Source of the DNA: Deltaproteobacteria bacterium
GTDB lineage: Bacteria; Desulfobacterota; GWC2-55-46; S146-70
Assembly: GCA_015492395.1 (NCBI GenBank)
Contig: WGFD01000113.1
Coordinates: 1 to 12,694, forward strand
Direction of reading: 5' to 3'
Length of the DNA: 12,694 nucleotides
The position numbers and the translations under genes were made by a program. Shown in pieces: positions 1 to 8,457 of this stretch; position 1 is the stretch's first letter; the number at the start of each line of letters is the position of its first letter. The notes beneath the pieces were generated by a model, which made no database searches, was not told the origin of the DNA, and saw nothing but the letters and a program-made list of their open reading frames with translations.

Positions 1-1325
1 CTGTTTATATAGATGGTCGATTCCTCGGAAAATACCTCGGGTCCGTCCTCACCGAAGTCGTCGACACAACATACTACGCCTGTCTGTCCGAACTTAACCC
101 TTTTAACCACGGCGTTAGGTGTGACCCTTTTAACGAGGGGGTTCTTTCTCTTTTTCTTCTTTCTCGCAACCTCGGGGGTTGGGGTCCCTTTTGACTTCCG
201 GAGGCCCGGCTTGACCTCATCTATACCGGTCTTTTCTTTCCGTTCCGGCAGGAGGGTGGCGCCGCCGATCCCCTCCCCTTCTTCCCCTGTGAGGATAGCT
301 CCGAACGGCGAGAGGTCCGGATTTTTGGCTAGAGAGCGGTATACCCGCTTTAATGCGTCATTCAATGCCCTTGTGACCCTGTGACTTTCTTTCCTTTTCG
401 AGAGGCTTTTAAGTACCCTCTGTACCTCGTTTATCACCCTGTCCATAGCTTTAAGGAATGAGTGGTACTCTCCGGAGTCCCTGATAAAGCCTGTCCTGTC
501 GCTTGTTACGGGGAGAAAGTCCGCGTTAATCTCACCCCTTACCCTTGCCATAAGTTTGCCCAAACTCTCCATGCCAAAGAGCTCACGAGAGACGGTGACC
601 TGTTTGACCTTCACCTCGACCCCTATACCTTCCATTGAGGCTGCTGTCTCTGGAAGGATAATAACCTCTCCCGTGACAGGGCCATACTCCGTCCCTTCGA
701 GAACGGGTATGCTGTGGCCCAAAAGGCTGCGTGGCTTTACGGTATGGCCGTTCAGTATGACTCGGAAGCCGGGTGCTTTTAAAGGTGTGCCCTCTACAAG
801 CTTCGCCTCTATATCCTCTATACGGAACCTCCTCCTGAGTCCTAGGAGCTTTATCGTTGTGCCGTTACCCGTCCTGAAGCCGGGTGAAAGCAATTCCAGA
901 GGAAGCTGCCACCCGGAGTGGTCACTTTCCCACTCTTTCTTGTCGAAGACGACCCTGCCGACAAAGTCGCCATTTTTTGTGAGGATTTCGAATCGCTCAC
1001 AGGCGGATAGCGACGCAAACTTCCCTATGCCAAACTGACCTATCCTGTCTCTCTTAAATATAGCGGACTTTGGTGACAGAAGCTTGTACTGGGAGCCAAT
1101 ATTGAAGTATTGTACAAGACCGTCCCTGTCAAGGCCGGTACCGTTATCCTTTACCTCGACAAGGTCATCATCGACTATGACCTCCACAAGGGTCGCATCG
1201 GCGTCGTAGGCATTGTTGACGAGTTCCCTTACAAATTCGATGCTCTCCGTATAGAGCCGTTCACCTATGGTGATTATGTGGCTCTTGTCTATAGTGACAG
1301 GTATGTATTCCTTCTCTGCGTCCAT
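1..1325 (-). CDS. GHKL/HSP90-like ATPase domain protein, partial (C-terminus beyond window)
   Basis: The frame is open from ATG at 1325 to the left edge (441 codons, no stop), so the C-terminus is missing. The N-terminal ~200 residues carry the ATP-binding motifs of the GHKL fold (gyrase B, HSP90, histidine kinase, MutL): N-box ELVNNAYDADAT (residues 34-45, with Glu34 the likely catalytic base and Asn38 the likely Mg ligand), G1 box DNGTGL (60-65), and glycine-rich lid RIGQFGIGK (94-102). Further on, GEINADFLPVTSDRTGFIRD resembles the second domain of stand-alone HSP90-like ATPases. A very basic stretch (about 388-400, KKKKRK) is followed by a Cys-Cys pair and an acidic segment GEDGPEVF. An in-frame TAA ten codons upstream and no other start codon between fix the ATG, although its Shine-Dalgarno is poor (AGGA, 15 bases away). 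It is transcribed divergently from the mutase gene. No kinase, topoisomerase or transducer domain is visible, so the function is unassigned; DNA- or chaperone-related roles are possible. ATPase fold confident, role unknown. Confidence 0.85.
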   Translation of the reverse strand, partial: MDAEKEYIPVTIDKSHIITIGERLYTESIEFVRELVNNAYDADATLVEVIVDDDLVEVKDNGTGLDRDGLVQYFNIGSQYKLLSPKSAIFKRDRIGQFGIGKFASLSACERFEILTKNGDFVGRVVFDKKEWESDHSGWQLPLELLSPGFRTGNGTTIKLLGLRRRFRIEDIEAKLVEGTPLKAPGFRVILNGHTVKPRSLLGHSIPVLEGTEYGPVTGEVIILPETAASMEGIGVEVKVKQVTVSRELFGMESLGKLMARVRGEINADFLPVTSDRTGFIRDSGEYHSFLKAMDRVINEVQRVLKSLSKRKESHRVTRALNDALKRVYRSLAKNPDLSPFGAILTGEEGEGIGGATLLPERKEKTGIDEVKPGLRKSKGTPTPEVARKKKKRKNPLVKRVTPNAVVKRVKFGQTGVVCCVDDFGEDGPEVFSEESTIYIN

Positions 1326-1332
1326 AAGGGGT

Positions 1333-1361
1333 TTGTCATATCCTGAGTGTTAAGCTATAAT
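1333..1361 (+). promoter_or_regulatory. sigma70-type promoter for the phosphohexomutase gene
   Basis: TTGTCA (1333-1338, 5 of 6 consensus) is followed after exactly 17 bases by TATAAT (1356-1361, 6 of 6). Transcription would begin near 1368, giving a leader of about 30 bases before ATG 1398. The promoter lies inside the divergent spacer and its -35 element is only 8 bases upstream of the start codon of the opposite gene. This is inferred from sequence only. Confidence 0.75.
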
Positions 1362-1397
1362 AACACAATCGATATCAAAAATCGAAGGGAGAAATAC

Positions 1398-3026
1398 ATG
1401 GATTTTAGAACCGCGGAGGAGTGCTGGAAGGTCGTTATGAAGACCCTGGATAGGGATCTTCTGTCCGAAATAGAGACTTTTGCCAGAGAGAGCAGAAGAC
1501 CGACCAGGGTGGTATTCGGGACCTCCGGGTGGCGCGGGGAGATAGGCACCGATTTTACCTTCCACAATCTGCGAGTGGTAACCCGGGCCATTATTAATAT
1601 CCTCCGGGGAAGAGATCGATCGTTGAGGGAAGCCCTTGGCGTGAACGACTATGAAGATGTAAGGAAGAGGGGGGTGGTAGTCGCCCATGATAACCGCTTT
1701 CTTGGGCCCGACTTCGCCGGGACGGTGATCTCCATGCTCTCCTCCGAGGGGATAAAGGTGTACTATGGCGGTGAGGCTACAACCCCGGAGGTCGCCTCTT
1801 CCGTTGAGATGCTCGGCGCGGCCTGTGCCATCAATATAACGCCTTCGCATAATCCTCCCAACTATCAGGGTCTCAAGTTCAATCCATCTGACGGCGGTCC
1901 AGCGGGTCCGGCGATAACGGGGCCCATACAGGACGAGGCCAACAGGCTTATGGATGAGCCGATACCCTCCGTCCCGGTTGAGGGGGGGTATGAACGGATC
2001 GATACGGTAAGGCATTACATAGACTACCTCAGGGCAAGGGATACAATCGACCTCGACAGGATCAGGGAGTTCATAAGAAAGGAAGATTGTCTTGTCGTAA
2101 TAGACCATGTCCACGGGGCCTCGAGGGGAAGGCCAGAGAGGCTCCTCGATCTGGGATCAGGTGATTATAGCGGCAAGGTGGTGCTCCTGAGAAAGGAAGA
2201 TGACTACCTTTTCGGTGGAGTCGCCCCTGAGCCGTCGGCGGGAAATATGGCGAACGTCGACAGGGTGCTGAAGGAGGGCAGGGCAAGGTTCCGGGTCGGC
2301 GCCATCATGGATCCCGATGGCGACAGGGTAAGGTTTGCCGATCATACTACGCAGATACCGATGAACTACTTTGGTGCCATGGCGCTCCACTTTCTCTATA
2401 CATACAAAGGGATTAAAGGCGTGGCGGTAAAGTCCGTGGGAACCAGCAACCTTGTGAACGGGATAGCGAAAAAGCTCGGTCTCCCTGTCAGGGAGACGAT
2501 GGTGGGTTTCAAGAACTTCCGCCCTTATTTGCTTTCCGGGGCGCCGGAAAGGGCGATAGTCGCCTTCGAGGAGTCAGACGGTATTACGGGATATAACCAC
2601 ACTCTAGAGAAGGACGCCCTCTTCGGACTTCTCCTTGCCATAGAAATGGTGGCGACTACCGGCAAGAACCTGGGCGAGTACCTGAAGGATCTGATGGGTG
2701 AATTCGGCCATTACTACCCCGACCGTTCAGGGATAGAGGTGGATCGCTCCATTGCGGGAGAAGTCCTGAAAAAGAGGCTTTCCGTTATAGCGGAGAGATA
2801 CCAGGTGGGAGGAACTATTGACATAGATGGCAGACAATTAAAGGTTGCCGATCTGATAACCGTCGACGGGACTAAGATCGTCCTCGAAGACGGCTCATGG
2901 CTGATGATACGCCCCTCCGGTACGGAACCTAAGGTGAGGTTCTACATAGAGGCAAGGCGGCCGGAAGAAAAGGCTGCGATCTTTGATACGGCCATGAGGC
3001 TGACCAAAGAGGCCGTGGAGAGCTAA
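1398..3026 (+). CDS. phosphoglucomutase/phosphomannomutase family protein
   Basis: This is an alpha-D-phosphohexomutase of 542 residues, predicted to interconvert hexose 1- and 6-phosphates in the cytoplasm, linking glycolysis with polysaccharide or nucleotide-sugar synthesis. All four family signatures are present: catalytic phosphoserine loop TPSHNP (Ser150), Mg loop DPDGDR (305-310), sugar-binding loop EESDG (391-395) and phosphate-binding loop RPSGTE (505-510). The N-terminal GTSGWRGE motif is also present. The length and the TPSHNPP...GLKFNPSDGGPA stretch resemble the glucose-specific Pgm group more than the shorter (~460 residue) PMM/PGM enzymes, but specificity for glucose or mannose cannot be read from the motifs. 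ATG 1398 is preferred because AAGGGAG lies 6 bases upstream and because the in-frame GTG at 1347 sits upstream of the -10 element, outside the predicted transcript. The gene stands alone between two minus-strand genes. Confidence 0.93.
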   Translation: MDFRTAEECWKVVMKTLDRDLLSEIETFARESRRPTRVVFGTSGWRGEIGTDFTFHNLRVVTRAIINILRGRDRSLREALGVNDYEDVRKRGVVVAHDNRFLGPDFAGTVISMLSSEGIKVYYGGEATTPEVASSVEMLGAACAINITPSHNPPNYQGLKFNPSDGGPAGPAITGPIQDEANRLMDEPIPSVPVEGGYERIDTVRHYIDYLRARDTIDLDRIREFIRKEDCLVVIDHVHGASRGRPERLLDLGSGDYSGKVVLLRKEDDYLFGGVAPEPSAGNMANVDRVLKEGRARFRVGAIMDPDGDRVRFADHTTQIPMNYFGAMALHFLYTYKGIKGVAVKSVGTSNLVNGIAKKLGLPVRETMVGFKNFRPYLLSGAPERAIVAFEESDGITGYNHTLEKDALFGLLLAIEMVATTGKNLGEYLKDLMGEFGHYYPDRSGIEVDRSIAGEVLKKRLSVIAERYQVGGTIDIDGRQLKVADLITVDGTKIVLEDGSWLMIRPSGTEPKVRFYIEARRPEEKAAIFDTAMRLTKEAVES

Positions 3027-3040
3027 GGGCAGTACATTCC

Positions 3041-3931
3041 CTACCGGATAAGTTTCCCCTTCTTCCCCTTCTGGACCAGCAAAAGGGGACTGGCTACGAA
3101 TACAGACGAATAGGTTCCTACCAGTACGCCGAGGAAGAGGGCCAGAGAGAAGTCGTGGATCACATCTCCTCCAAAGATGAGGAGCGAAACGAGGACCAGA
3201 AGAGTTGTCACTGATGTTACTACGGTCCTTCTCAGCACTTCATTGATACTCCGGTTTATGAGCGGTATGAGCGCTTCTTTTCTATGTCTGCGAAGATTCT
3301 CCCTTATCCTGTCGAAGACGACCACCGTGTCGGTAAGTGAGTAACCGGCGAGCGTCAGTAGCGCGGTGATGGTGAGCAGGTTTATCTCCTTATTCAGGAG
3401 CGTGAATATGCCGAGAACGGCCAGCACGTCATGAAAGGTGGCCACCACCGCCGCTATTCCGAACCTCAGTTCGAATCTCCAACCCACGTAGAGCAGGATA
3501 CCCAGGAGCGATATGCTGACCGCCAGGAGGGCGTCCTTCTGGAGCTTTTTGCCCACGGTGGGTCCCACTTCGGTTACGGAATCGATCAGAAACGGGTTGT
3601 CCGGGAACCTACCTGAGATGGTAGCCTTTATCCCCTCTGAGACTTTGGAAAGGTCCCCGGCAGTATCCTTAAGTCTTATGAGCAGTTTGTTGCCCTCTGC
3701 GAAGTCCTGGAGGAATGCGTCTTTATACCCGCTCTCTTCAAGCAGTGTCCTGACTTCGTCGATCCCAACAGGCTTATCAAAGTTGAGCTGGAGGGAGACT
3801 CCTCCGGAGAAGTCTATCCCCAGGTTCGCCTTTCCGAGCGGTATAGACACGATGGCGATCACCCCAAGGAAAAAGAGGATGGCTGATATGACAAACGTGT
3901 AGCGTCTCTTTCCCAGGAAGTCCAGTGTCAT
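3041..3931 (-). CDS. secF: protein translocase subunit SecF
   Basis: Inner-membrane partner of SecD in the SecDF-YajC complex, which uses the proton gradient to help the SecYEG translocon complete protein export. The 296-residue length is typical. A first membrane segment (about 11-31) is followed by the conserved GIDFSGG (38-44), a periplasmic P1-type domain, VGPTVG (122-127), and then five more hydrophobic segments. AGYSLTDTVVVFDRIREN (195-212) is the hallmark fourth-segment motif and contains Asp201 and Asp207. The start ATG overlaps the secD stop by four bases (ATGA), so translation is probably coupled. It is the last gene of the minus-strand cluster and ends 14 bases from the converging mutase gene with no visible terminator. 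Confidence 0.97.
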   Translation of the reverse strand: MTLDFLGKRRYTFVISAILFFLGVIAIVSIPLGKANLGIDFSGGVSLQLNFDKPVGIDEVRTLLEESGYKDAFLQDFAEGNKLLIRLKDTAGDLSKVSEGIKATISGRFPDNPFLIDSVTEVGPTVGKKLQKDALLAVSISLLGILLYVGWRFELRFGIAAVVATFHDVLAVLGIFTLLNKEINLLTITALLTLAGYSLTDTVVVFDRIRENLRRHRKEALIPLINRSINEVLRRTVVTSVTTLLVLVSLLIFGGDVIHDFSLALFLGVLVGTYSSVFVASPLLLVQKGKKGKLIR

Positions 3932-5520
3932 ATGCTTAGCCTCTTTAGTTTGAATTTCTGGCTCAATAGGTCCAGCAGTACCTTCGTTCCGACAAGCGCC
4001 GTAAAGAGGTTTATCAGGATACCCAGGCTAAGGGAAACGGCAAACCCCTTTATCGGTCCGCTGCCGAACTGAAAGAGCACGGCGGCGGTTATGAGTGTCG
4101 TCACATGCGCGTCGACTATGGACCACCAGGCATTGTCGTAGCCTGTGTTGATGGCCGAGCGCACCGTCCTGCCGGCCCGCAACTCTTCTTTGATCCGCTC
4201 GAATATGAGGACGTTCGAGTCGACGCCTATACCTATGGTTAAGATGATCCCCGCTATACCTGGAAGTGTCAGGGTGGCGTTGAACCATGCCATTGCCCCG
4301 AGTAGCATGAGGATATTCAGGCACATGGCTATATCGGCGATCAGCCCCGAAAGCCTGTAGTATACGATCATGAAGATGACGACAAGTATACCGCCGATGG
4401 TAGCCGCCTTAATACCCGCTTCTATTGAGTCCTTGCCCAGAGTAGGACCGACCGTGACGTTTTGGATTACTTCCACAGGCGCGGGCAGCGCGCCGGCCCT
4501 TAGGACGATGGCGAGGTCCTTTGCCTCTTCATAGGTAAAGCTGCCGGTTATCTGCGCTCTTCCGCCGCTTATTCTCTCGTTTATCCTTGGGGCGGAGTAC
4601 AGATTGCCGTCAAGTATTATGGCGAGCCTCTGACCTACATTCCCAGCTGTTATGGTGTCGAACCTCTTGGCACCCACACTATTGAATGTGATGGAGACGT
4701 ATGGCTCATTGTACTGGGTATCTATGGCCAACCTGGCGTCCGTGAGCAGGTCGCCGGTCAGGAGGGTCTCCTTCTTAACGAGATAGGGTATCCGGGTTAG
4801 CGCTCCTGTAGCCTTATCCACGACCTTTTGGTATACAAGCTCATCCGCCGCCGGCACGATACCCTCGTTGACCGCCTTCTCCACATCTCCCTCCGTCGAT
4901 ACAAGCTTGAATTCAAGAACGGCTGTTTTTCCTATCAACGCTATCGCCCTCTTTGGGTCTTTCAGGCCGGGAAGCTGGATGACGATTTCTCGTGCCCCCT
5001 GCTTCTGTATCAAAGGTTCTGTGACGCCGAATTTGTCTATCCTGTTCCTTATCGTTTCAAGGGCTTGGGATGTGGACCACTCTTTTATCCTGTCCGTCTC
5101 GTTTTCGGTCAGGGTGAAGAGGAGTTCTGTTCCACTATCCTTTGGTTTGGCGAAGACGGGTAGATTGTCACCGATGATCTTTGTGATCCTGGACTTCTCC
5201 TCTGGTCCTGAGTACCTTACGGCTATGCTGTCGCTACCTACCCTCTTAACCTCACCTGTGAAGGTACCGTCTTTTTCTTTAAGGATACCTCCCGCTTCGC
5301 CGGCAAGGCGCTGGGTGTAGTTTTCTATAGCCTTTTCGAGGTCCACGTCCAGGACGAGGTGTGTGCCACCCTGCAGGTCGAGGCCAAGCACTATCTTTGG
5401 CAGATTTTTACCCCAGAAGGCCGGCAGTCCGGTCCGGAGCGGCGTCGACGGCAGGAACAGGACCAATGCCAGGATAAGAAAGAACAGGAGACCGATGAGA
5501 CGCCAAAAGATACTCTTCAT
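3928..5520 (-). CDS. secD: protein translocase subunit SecD
   Basis: Membrane component of the SecDF-YajC complex that assists export through SecYEG. It has 530 residues: an N-terminal membrane segment (about 6-25), conserved LGLDLQGGTHLVLDVD (45-60), a large periplasmic P1 region (about 60-350) including DGNLYSAPRI and the family region ending RAGALPAP, then VGPTLG and five membrane segments (about 370-515). GVDSNVLIFERI (432-443) is the proton-relay motif, with Asp434 the counterpart of the functionally important Asp in other SecD proteins. ATG at 5520 is preceded by AAAGGA about 7 bases away. The gene follows yajC by 25 bases and overlaps secF by 4, the usual order. SecD and SecF are separate here and not fused as in some Gram-positives. 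Confidence 0.97.
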   Translation of the reverse strand: MKSIFWRLIGLLFFLILALVLFLPSTPLRTGLPAFWGKNLPKIVLGLDLQGGTHLVLDVDLEKAIENYTQRLAGEAGGILKEKDGTFTGEVKRVGSDSIAVRYSGPEEKSRITKIIGDNLPVFAKPKDSGTELLFTLTENETDRIKEWSTSQALETIRNRIDKFGVTEPLIQKQGAREIVIQLPGLKDPKRAIALIGKTAVLEFKLVSTEGDVEKAVNEGIVPAADELVYQKVVDKATGALTRIPYLVKKETLLTGDLLTDARLAIDTQYNEPYVSITFNSVGAKRFDTITAGNVGQRLAIILDGNLYSAPRINERISGGRAQITGSFTYEEAKDLAIVLRAGALPAPVEVIQNVTVGPTLGKDSIEAGIKAATIGGILVVIFMIVYYRLSGLIADIAMCLNILMLLGAMAWFNATLTLPGIAGIILTIGIGVDSNVLIFERIKEELRAGRTVRSAINTGYDNAWWSIVDAHVTTLITAAVLFQFGSGPIKGFAVSLSLGILINLFTALVGTKVLLDLLSQKFKLKRLSI

Positions 5521-5545
5521 CTACGATTCCTTTCCATGAAGGGCA

Positions 5546-5890
5546 TCAAACCTTTCTGTGAGCAATATGGCTCTTTAGTATTTTCACCCTGACATTAGGG
5601 GCGATCTCGACAGTTACGAAGTCTTCCGAAACGCCGGTCACCTTGCCGTACAGCCCTCCGGTAGTGACGATCGTATCATCTTTTGCCACTCTGGAGAGCA
5701 TCTCCTTGTGTTCCTTGGACTTCTTCTGTTGAGGTCTTATGAGCAAGAAGTAAAAGATGACAAAGATAGCTATGAGTGGCAGAAAGCCCATGATCCCCTG
5801 CCCGGGGGAACCTGCCGCCTCCCCCTCCGCTAACGCAAGAGGGACCAAAAACAAGGCCACACTTATTTGGAATAAGATCTTCCTTAACAC
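5546..5890 (-). CDS. yajC: preprotein translocase subunit YajC
   Basis: Small single-span membrane protein that associates with SecDF. It has 114 residues: a hydrophobic N-terminal segment (about 4-20), a Gly/Ala-rich linker, the conserved membrane span (about 34-51), then the hallmark IRPQQKKSKEH (51-61) and a soluble tail containing TGGLYGKVTGV. The first hydrophobic stretch ends in ALA before GEAAG and looks like a cleavable signal peptide, which many YajC proteins lack; it could instead be a second membrane segment. Translation starts at GTG 5890, set by a strong GGAGG five bases upstream. An A/T-rich palindromic run (5904-5914) lies just upstream of that site. It sits between tgt and secD as in many Proteobacteria. 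Confidence 0.95.
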   Translation of the reverse strand: MLRKILFQISVALFLVPLALAEGEAAGSPGQGIMGFLPLIAIFVIFYFLLIRPQQKKSKEHKEMLSRVAKDDTIVTTGGLYGKVTGVSEDFVTVEIAPNVRVKILKSHIAHRKV

Positions 5891-5895
5891 CGCTA

Positions 5896-5900
5896 CCTCC
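5896..5900 (-). promoter_or_regulatory. strong ribosome binding site of yajC
   Basis: GGAGG on the minus strand, five bases before GTG 5890, decides the non-ATG start of yajC. It is the best Shine-Dalgarno match among the minus-strand genes here, most of which have weak sites and short gaps or overlaps. An AAAAA/TTTTTT tract at 5904-5914 lies directly upstream and would keep the site unstructured or act as an AU-rich enhancer (inference). Confidence 0.7.
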
Positions 5901-5950
5901 CGTAAAAATTTTTTAGATATCCCGGCTCATCAGGTGTCGCAACTCCACTG

Positions 5951-5971
5951 CGGCAAACCACCGGTTCGCCG
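5951..5971 (-). other. strong stem-loop in the tgt-yajC intergenic RNA
   Basis: CGGCGAACC and GGTTTGCCG pair over nine positions (one G-U wobble in the RNA) around a three-base loop. The element lies 12 bases past the tgt stop. No U-run follows it on the minus strand, so it is not a standard Rho-independent terminator. It may protect the 3' end of a processed tgt message or separate expression of the tRNA-modification and secretion halves of the operon (inference). Confidence 0.55.
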
Positions 5972-5983
5972 TATATTTTCTGA

Positions 5984-8183
<2,200 letters not shown>

Positions 8184-8218
8184 AGCTGCCTTGTTCAGAA
8201 ACGAAAAAGAAGGATGGC

Positions 8219-8260
8219 GGCACATCCCTGTGCCTGGACAGGTCCGAGTAAGCCAGACCT
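8219..8260 (-). other. two stem-loops in the queA leader
   Basis: Reading on the minus strand, a 5-bp stem (8256-8260 with 8240-8244, 11-base loop) is followed by a perfect 6-bp stem, GGCACA/TGTGCC (8229-8234 with 8219-8224), closed by a GGGA loop of GNRA type. A pyrimidine-rich TTCTTTTTC run starts about 7 bases after the second stem. The arrangement is terminator-like but the gap is too large for a classic terminator. The preQ1-I and preQ1-II riboswitch consensus sequences were not found. It may be a weak attenuator or a processing site (inference). Confidence 0.4.
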
Positions 8261-8262
8261 AT

Positions 8263-8454
8263 TCAGAAGATCCTCCTACCTATGTACACAAATAGTAGTC
8301 CCGCTATCATGGCTATCAAGCCCATCATCCTCAGCCATCGCCTCGGGAGGTCCTGGATGAACAGATACCAGTTCTTGACCTTTTCCGGAAACATGAAGTA
8401 GGGAAGCCCTTCTATGATCAGGAGTAATCCTAAAACGGTTAATACGAGGTCCAT
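8263..8454 (-). CDS. DUF2065 family small membrane protein
   Basis: A 63-residue protein with two hydrophobic segments (about 1-21 and 42-59) separated by a basic, aromatic stretch, EKVKNWYLFIQDLPRRWLRMMG. This layout, with EGLPYFMFPEK after the first segment and a short polar end after the second, matches the DUF2065 (YjeT-like) family of inner-membrane proteins, whose function is unknown. The ATG lies three bases after the RNase G stop, so translation probably depends on ribosomes finishing rng; no clear Shine-Dalgarno is visible. The family assignment rests on length, topology and sequence style. Confidence 0.85.
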   Translation of the reverse strand: MDLVLTVLGLLLIIEGLPYFMFPEKVKNWYLFIQDLPRRWLRMMGLIAMIAGLLFVYIGRRIF

Positions 8455-8457
8455 ATC

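Noticed and set aside
13..1038. Plus-strand open frames at 13-384 and 556-1038
   Set aside because: They lie opposite the GHKL ATPase frame, have low-complexity Ser/Pro-rich translations and no motifs; the minus-strand frame carries clear conserved motifs.
1357..1385. Promoter for the GHKL ATPase gene on the minus strand
   Set aside because: Only a TATTAT-like -10 was found; no -35 match at 16-18 bases, so it is not listed as a feature.
1347..1397. GTG start at 1347 extending the mutase by 17 residues
   Set aside because: It lies upstream of the TATAAT element, has no spaced Shine-Dalgarno, and adds residues outside the family's usual beginning; ATG 1398 has AAGGGAG six bases upstream.
1350..2114. 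254-codon minus-strand frame opposite the mutase gene
   Set aside because: It is the antisense of a strongly conserved enzyme, with no recognisable motif and no ribosome binding site.
5951..5983. Rho-independent terminator after tgt
   Set aside because: The stem is strong but no T-run follows it in the direction of transcription.
8184..8225. ATG 8225 as the queA start
   Set aside because: The extra 14 residues lie outside the conserved QueA N-terminus, and there is no usable ribosome binding site; ATG 8183 fits better.
8184..8262. preQ1 riboswitch before queA
   Set aside because: The leader lacks the A-rich tail and core sequences of the class I and class II preQ1 aptamers; only generic stem-loops are visible.
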